Translations under genes and position numbers: made by a program
Shown: positions 5,330 through 9,457 of the stretch, in pieces
How positions within the stretch are numbered: position 1 is the stretch's first letter
Layout: each line of letters starts with the position of its first letter
Assembly: GCA_030648675.1 (NCBI GenBank)
Contig: JAUSGV010000092.1
Location: 1 to 9,457 of the forward strand
Source: Dehalococcoidales bacterium
Lineage (GTDB): Bacteria; Chloroflexota; Dehalococcoidia; Dehalococcoidales; UBA2162
Direction: 5' to 3'
Length of the DNA: 9,457 bases
Notes under the pieces: model-generated
The model's input: only the letters and a program-made list of their open reading frames with translations
Told to the model about the DNA's origin: nothing
Database searches by the model: none

Positions 5330-6625
5330 ATGGAAGAAGTAGTAATCGTAAGCGGTGTAAGAACCGCAGTCGGCAACTTCGGCGGCGCGCTCCAGAATGT
5401 TCCGGCCATTCAGCTCGGCAGCCTGGTCATTAAAGAAGCCCTGAAAAAAGCCGGTTTGCGACCCTCGGCAAGTCAGCAATTGCTGAACTACGGCCCCGAT
5501 GCTTTAAAAGGAGATGCCCCGACCACTCTCGAAAAGACCTGCGGTCAATGGGACAATAACCTTAGAGAGGTGCAGGTCGACGAAGTTATCATGGGGAACG
5601 TTCTTCAGGCCGGACAGGGACAAAATCCGGCACGGCAAGCCTCGATTTATGCCGGAGTCAACAAGGAAACCCCCGCCTTCACCGTCAATAAGGTTTGCGG
5701 TTCCGGATTGAAAGCTATCACCCTGGGAGCCGAAGCTATCATGCTGGGGGAATCCGAGGTTATCGTGGCCGGCGGCATGGAAAGCATGAGTTGTACGCCC
5801 TACAGTCTGCCTAAAGCCCGGTGGGGATACCGCATGGATGTTTCCGCCAAAGGGGAACTCGTCGACCTCATGGTTTTTGACGGATTGTGGGAAATATTCT
5901 ACGGCTACCACATGGGTAATACCGCGGAAAATATCGTGACGAAATACGGTATTTCACGGTTGGAGCAGGATGAAATCGGTTTCCTGAGCCACCAGCGTGC
6001 CAGGGCAGCAATAAAAGAAGGCATTTTCAAGCAGGAAATTGTACCGGTCAGCATTCCTCACCGGAAAGGGCCGCCAGTAGTTTTCGAAATCGACGAACGT
6101 CCTATGGACACCAGTCCCGATAGAATGGCCCAATTGGTGCCGGCATTCAAAAAGGATGGCACCTGCACCGTGGGGAACTCTTCCGGTATAAATGACGGTG
6201 CCGCTGCCGTCGTAATGATGAGCCGGAAAAAAGCAGAAAAACTCGGCCTTAAACCGGTAATAAGCATAGTATCGTTCGCTTCAGCAAGCATTGATCCGGC
6301 TTATATGGGTCTCGGACCTATCCCGGCGGTAAGGAAAACTCTTCATAAAGCTGGCCTTGATATCAAGGATATTGACGTAATCGAACTCAATGAGGCATTT
6401 GCCGCCCAGGCGATCGCCTGTGTGCGCGAACTTGGTTTAAGCTGGGACAACACCAATGTCCACGGCAGCGGGATTTCCCTGGGACACCCTATCGGCTGTA
6501 CCGGTGCCAGACTTGTGGTAACCATCATGCACGAAATGGAGAGGAGAAACCTCCGGCGCGGCCTCGTAACATTGTGTATCGGCGGCGGACAGGGTATGGC
6601 CATGGTGGTAGAGAGGAAAACGTAA
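5330..6625 (+). CDS. Thiolase family protein (acetyl-CoA C-acetyltransferase)
   Basis: The product is 431 aa. Thiolase landmarks are all present: VIVSGVRTAVGNFGG at the N-terminus, the acyl-accepting Cys123 in NKVCGSGLKA, GGMESMS, NSSGINDGAA, NEAFAAQ (354-360), catalytic His386 in GISLGHPIGCTG and the second active-site cysteine Cys416 in LCIGGGQGMA. It therefore should be catalytically competent. It either condenses two acetyl-CoA to acetoacetyl-CoA or cleaves 3-ketoacyl-CoA in beta-oxidation, and sequence alone does not decide direction or chain length. Biosynthetic thiolases are about 390-395 aa; the excess is an insertion of about 38 residues (roughly 44-82) between the first helix and VDEVIMGNVLQAGQGQNPARQ. 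I have the impression of similar insertions in thiolases of some anaerobes. No other beta-oxidation gene is in view. AGGA precedes the ATG by 5 nt. Confidence 0.93.
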   Translation: MEEVVIVSGVRTAVGNFGGALQNVPAIQLGSLVIKEALKKAGLRPSASQQLLNYGPDALKGDAPTTLEKTCGQWDNNLREVQVDEVIMGNVLQAGQGQNPARQASIYAGVNKETPAFTVNKVCGSGLKAITLGAEAIMLGESEVIVAGGMESMSCTPYSLPKARWGYRMDVSAKGELVDLMVFDGLWEIFYGYHMGNTAENIVTKYGISRLEQDEIGFLSHQRARAAIKEGIFKQEIVPVSIPHRKGPPVVFEIDERPMDTSPDRMAQLVPAFKKDGTCTVGNSSGINDGAAAVVMMSRKKAEKLGLKPVISIVSFASASIDPAYMGLGPIPAVRKTLHKAGLDIKDIDVIELNEAFAAQAIACVRELGLSWDNTNVHGSGISLGHPIGCTGARLVVTIMHEMERRNLRRGLVTLCIGGGQGMAMVVERKT

Positions 6626-6710
6626 ATCGGATGGCTGTATCCCTCTTACCCAATACAGACTTCTCTGTTTTGAATCCCGTTTCAGGTTATTTTTTCGCAA
6701 GGATGTGAAA

Positions 6711-9457
6711 ATGAATCGACTGCGGCCTTTTTTCATTGGACTGGTAATAGCTCTGCTGTTCGGCTTCGCTTTATGGCTTCGCATCTTTCCGCCCTTCCAC
6801 AGTATCTTCACCAGCGAGGGCGTAAGGTTTTCGACAGTCGATGCTTATTACCATATGTACATAGTCGATAACCTGGCATTTAACTTCCCCAAGCTTTCCG
6901 ATTTTATGCCTTATTTGGATTTTCCGGGAGGCCAAGGCAGCCCCGCGATCTATTTCTTCGATTGGCTTCTTGCCGCCGCTATCTGGATCGCCAGCATGGG
7001 AAAGCCGACGGCTCATATCATCGACGTCATCGGCGCATATTATCCCGCGGTTCTGGGAGCCTTGACCGTTATTCCGGTGTATTTTATGGGGAAAGCAGTG
7101 ATGGGCCGATGGGCAGGTCTAATCGCTGCGAGCATTATTGCTATCTTACCTGGAGAATTTATCGGACGGTCTATCCTCGGCTCCACCGACCAGCACGTGG
7201 CGGAAACCCTGCTAACCGCTGTCGCCATGATGTTCTTGATCCTTGCCCTCAAGGCAGCCAAAGAGAAGAAACTCGCCTTCGGTCAATTCAAGGAAAAGAA
7301 TTGGTCGGCAGTTATGAAACCGGTCGTGTTTAGCCTGCTGGCCGGATTTTTCCTCGGTTTGTATCTGCTGGCTTGGTTTGGGGCGTTACTATTTGTCTTC
7401 ACCATCTTCGTCTTCTTTACGCTGCAGTTTTTTATCGACCACCTGCGGCGTCAATCGACTGATTACTTGAGCCTGGTCAACTTGATCGTATTCGCCGTCG
7501 CCGCGGTCATGTTTCTTCCCGTAATGCATGACAGTCTTAATCTGGCCGCTTTGCTTGCTGCCCTCTTCGTTCCTGTTATTCTTAACTTATTGTCCCGCTT
7601 TATGGCGAAGAAGGATATCAAACCAATCTATTTTCCGCTGTCCATAATCGGTATCGGACTTGCCGGTATCGGCGTGTTATATCTCGCTGCCCCGTCGCTG
7701 TTTCAGCTAATGCTGACGTCATTCGCCATTTTCCATCCGACGGGAGCCTCGCTTACCACGCTGGAAATGCAGCCGATCCTTGTTCCTACCGGCACGTTTA
7801 CGCTCGCCCTGGTCTGGGGCAATTTTACCGCCAGCTTTTTCATCGGTTTTTTGGCCTTGATGGTATTAATTGTTGAGCCAAAAACGTGGAAATCTTGGAT
7901 TATGCTCGCCCTGGTTGCAATAGTTTCGGCATGGCTTTTGGCTTACAGTCAAAGATCCGACATAAGTGAAATCCTGTCTGTATTAATAATATTGTTAACT
8001 ATCGCAGGATTGCTCGTTTGTCTCATCATCAGGCAGCCAAACGCAGATAAGAGCCTGCTGGTTGTCTGGGGATTGGTCATCCTGGCAGCAACTATCGGAC
8101 AGCGCCGTTTCGCTTACTATTTCGCGGTAAATGCCGCGGTTCTTACGGGCTATTTTTTCGCCTGGGTAATGGAAAAATGCGGTCTGATAAAAACCGAAAC
8201 TGCGAACGAAAACTCGCTTTTCACAGCGACTATGGGCGTCATCGCGATTCTGTTTTTAGCTCCGTCGCTATCACCGAAATTAGGATTATTGAATCCGTTT
8301 ACCTGGATAGGCATACCGGCCATGGTGGTGTTCTTTGTTGCTCTGTTCCTCGGCAGGGGAAAGAAAACAGCGAGAGAAATCAGAGTCAGAAGAACCGCCC
8401 TCAAACCAGAAAAACGTTTTTCCTTTAACACCTCGCGGGTAAACCTGGTTCTGGCTCTAATCCTGATTTTCTTAACCGTACTGTTTCCGAACGTCGCCAC
8501 CGCCCAGCAAACCGCTACCGGCGCCAGTTTCGCACCCAGCGACGCGTGGATGGAGTCCCTTACCTGGATGAAGAACAACACGCCGGACCCGTTTGGCGAT
8601 CCGGATTACTATTATAAAATCGCTTCTTCTACTACTTACCCCGCAACTGCATACGGAGTTCTTTCGTGGTGGGACTATGGGTACTGGATCACCCGAATCG
8701 CGCACCGCATGCCTAGCGTGAACCCCAGTCAGGACGCGGTGCTGCAAAACAAAGTCGCCAACATATTCGTTGCTCAGAACGAATCCCAGGCCGATGAGTT
8801 GGTTAGCAGCCTGGGTGTGAAATACGTAGTTATCGATGACCAGACTGCTCTAGGCAAATTCTGGGCGGTAGCGACGTGGGCGGGAAAATCACCTGGCAAT
8901 TACTCCGAGACGTACTATCTGCCCCAGCAAAGCGGAACGCAAACTCAAATCGTACCGATGCAATTGTATTATCCGGAATACTATCAATCTCTGGTCATCC
9001 GGCTCTTTAACTTTGACGGTAGGGCTTTTACTAACAACCTTAGTGCGTCACAAGTAGCCGCCGTATCTCAATGGCTCCTCGGCAATACGCCCGCGTCTCC
9101 CACCGCGTTGAACGCCACTACCAACAGCGAAGGTAAGGCCGACTTGGTCTGGTCGGCAACCAATATCACCGGGTTAAACGGTTTCCGTATCGAACGCGCG
9201 ACGAACAACAGCTTTAGCAGCGGGCTAATCAGCATTATGGCTCCCGCCGGTTCGACGTACTATACTGATGTTTCCACAGAACCTGGCACCACCTATTACT
9301 ACCGCGTTTACGCTTACAATTCCGTTGGAGAATCGGTAGCATCGAATTCTGTTTCGGTTACCTCCGGGAATGTGGACACCACGCAGCAACCGCCTGCGGC
9401 ACCATCATCGGCGAACGCGACGGCAATTGGTTCCACGCAGGTTACGGTGTCATGGAA
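6711..9457 (+). CDS. STT3-type oligosaccharyltransferase with C-terminal Fn3 domains (runs off right edge)
   Basis: 915 codons are visible with no stop, so the gene continues beyond the window. The ATG at 6711 has AAGGA at 6699-6703, 7 nt upstream. A polytopic membrane region spans roughly 1-600, with well over ten hydrophobic segments. It carries STT3/PglB/AglB landmarks: a first acidic loop VDAYYHMY (Asp44), R153...GSTDQH (157-162), the TLEMQP loop (Glu352) and the acceptor-recognition motif WWDYG (653-657). By family knowledge such enzymes move a lipid-linked oligosaccharide to Asn in N-x-S/T on the outer face of the membrane. After a soluble domain, one fibronectin type III module (about 796-884; Trp814, YYYRVYAYNSVGE at 862-874) is complete and a second begins near 893. 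The gene starts 85 bp after the thiolase stop, with no clear own promoter or terminator between. The thiolase and STT3 have no obvious functional link. Confidence 0.88.
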   Translation, partial: MNRLRPFFIGLVIALLFGFALWLRIFPPFHSIFTSEGVRFSTVDAYYHMYIVDNLAFNFPKLSDFMPYLDFPGGQGSPAIYFFDWLLAAAIWIASMGKPTAHIIDVIGAYYPAVLGALTVIPVYFMGKAVMGRWAGLIAASIIAILPGEFIGRSILGSTDQHVAETLLTAVAMMFLILALKAAKEKKLAFGQFKEKNWSAVMKPVVFSLLAGFFLGLYLLAWFGALLFVFTIFVFFTLQFFIDHLRRQSTDYLSLVNLIVFAVAAVMFLPVMHDSLNLAALLAALFVPVILNLLSRFMAKKDIKPIYFPLSIIGIGLAGIGVLYLAAPSLFQLMLTSFAIFHPTGASLTTLEMQPILVPTGTFTLALVWGNFTASFFIGFLALMVLIVEPKTWKSWIMLALVAIVSAWLLAYSQRSDISEILSVLIILLTIAGLLVCLIIRQPNADKSLLVVWGLVILAATIGQRRFAYYFAVNAAVLTGYFFAWVMEKCGLIKTETANENSLFTATMGVIAILFLAPSLSPKLGLLNPFTWIGIPAMVVFFVALFLGRGKKTAREIRVRRTALKPEKRFSFNTSRVNLVLALILIFLTVLFPNVATAQQTATGASFAPSDAWMESLTWMKNNTPDPFGDPDYYYKIASSTTYPATAYGVLSWWDYGYWITRIAHRMPSVNPSQDAVLQNKVANIFVAQNESQADELVSSLGVKYVVIDDQTALGKFWAVATWAGKSPGNYSETYYLPQQSGTQTQIVPMQLYYPEYYQSLVIRLFNFDGRAFTNNLSASQVAAVSQWLLGNTPASPTALNATTNSEGKADLVWSATNITGLNGFRIERATNNSFSSGLISIMAPAGSTYYTDVSTEPGTTYYYRVYAYNSVGESVASNSVSVTSGNVDTTQQPPAAPSSANATAIGSTQVTVSW

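Noticed and set aside
6635..6658. Inverted repeat CTGTAT...ATACAG after the thiolase stop, considered as a terminator.
   Set aside because: The stem is only 6 bp with a 12-nt loop, is A+T-rich and is not followed by a T-run.
8150..8747. Minus-strand open frames within the STT3 coding region.
   Set aside because: They oppose a continuous STT3 frame with conserved motifs and have no recognisable product.

Overview
The window reads as ordinary bacterial chromosome of roughly 50% GC, gene-dense and with short intergenic gaps. The gene content suggests an anaerobic or fatty-acid/organic-acid-metabolising bacterium. It includes a two-subunit class I (Fe-S) fumarase followed by L-aspartate oxidase, a pair of LutA/LutB-like iron-sulfur proteins, an acetyl-CoA acetyltransferase-type thiolase, a MarC membrane protein and a bacterial STT3-type oligosaccharyltransferase. 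My best guess at lineage is Chloroflexota, class Dehalococcoidia or a relative. This is inferred from gene content and repeat style and is not proven by any marker gene here.

Layout. Positions 1-1593 (minus strand) hold a tightly coupled operon of fumarase alpha, fumarase beta and nadB. The stop and start codons overlap at both junctions, and nadB runs off the left edge. Positions 1594-2107 hold no gene. This stretch is packed with small repeats: a hairpin in the fumarase leader, a 78-bp twin-hairpin REP-like element, two copies of a TGTCATTGC...CGAAGCAATC element, an 11-mer direct repeat, and a CCCCAGT heptamer array. That array touches the stop codon of the next gene and forms a perfect G-quadruplex motif on that gene's coding strand. 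Positions 2108-4342 (minus) hold the iron-sulfur pair, a CCG-domain protein followed 3 bp later by a LUD-domain/two-cluster ferredoxin protein. Positions 4358-4506 hold a 149-bp non-coding element with imperfect inverted ends and a CTAG flanking duplication, a likely MITE. marC lies at 4552-5166 (minus). A divergent promoter region at 5167-5329 separates it from the plus-strand genes: the thiolase (5330-6625) and the STT3 gene (6711 to the right edge, incomplete).

How the genes fit together. Fumarase interconverts malate and fumarate. Anaerobic NadB can use fumarate as electron acceptor while making iminoaspartate for NAD synthesis, so co-transcription is sensible. The LutA/LutB-like pair probably moves electrons from a 2-hydroxyacid or another donor. 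The partner LutC or an FAD oxidase is not in view. The thiolase joins or cleaves acetoacetyl-CoA or longer 3-ketoacyl-CoA. STT3 would transfer a lipid-linked glycan to Asn on exported proteins. Unusually, it carries fibronectin type III modules after its catalytic domain.

I see no clearly new multi-gene system. The items most worth a second look are the STT3-Fn3 fusion with its sequon-rich tail, the G-quadruplex array abutting the lutB-like stop codon, the CTAG-flanked MITE just upstream of the lutA-like start codon, and the REP-like elements that keep their hairpins while changing stem sequence.
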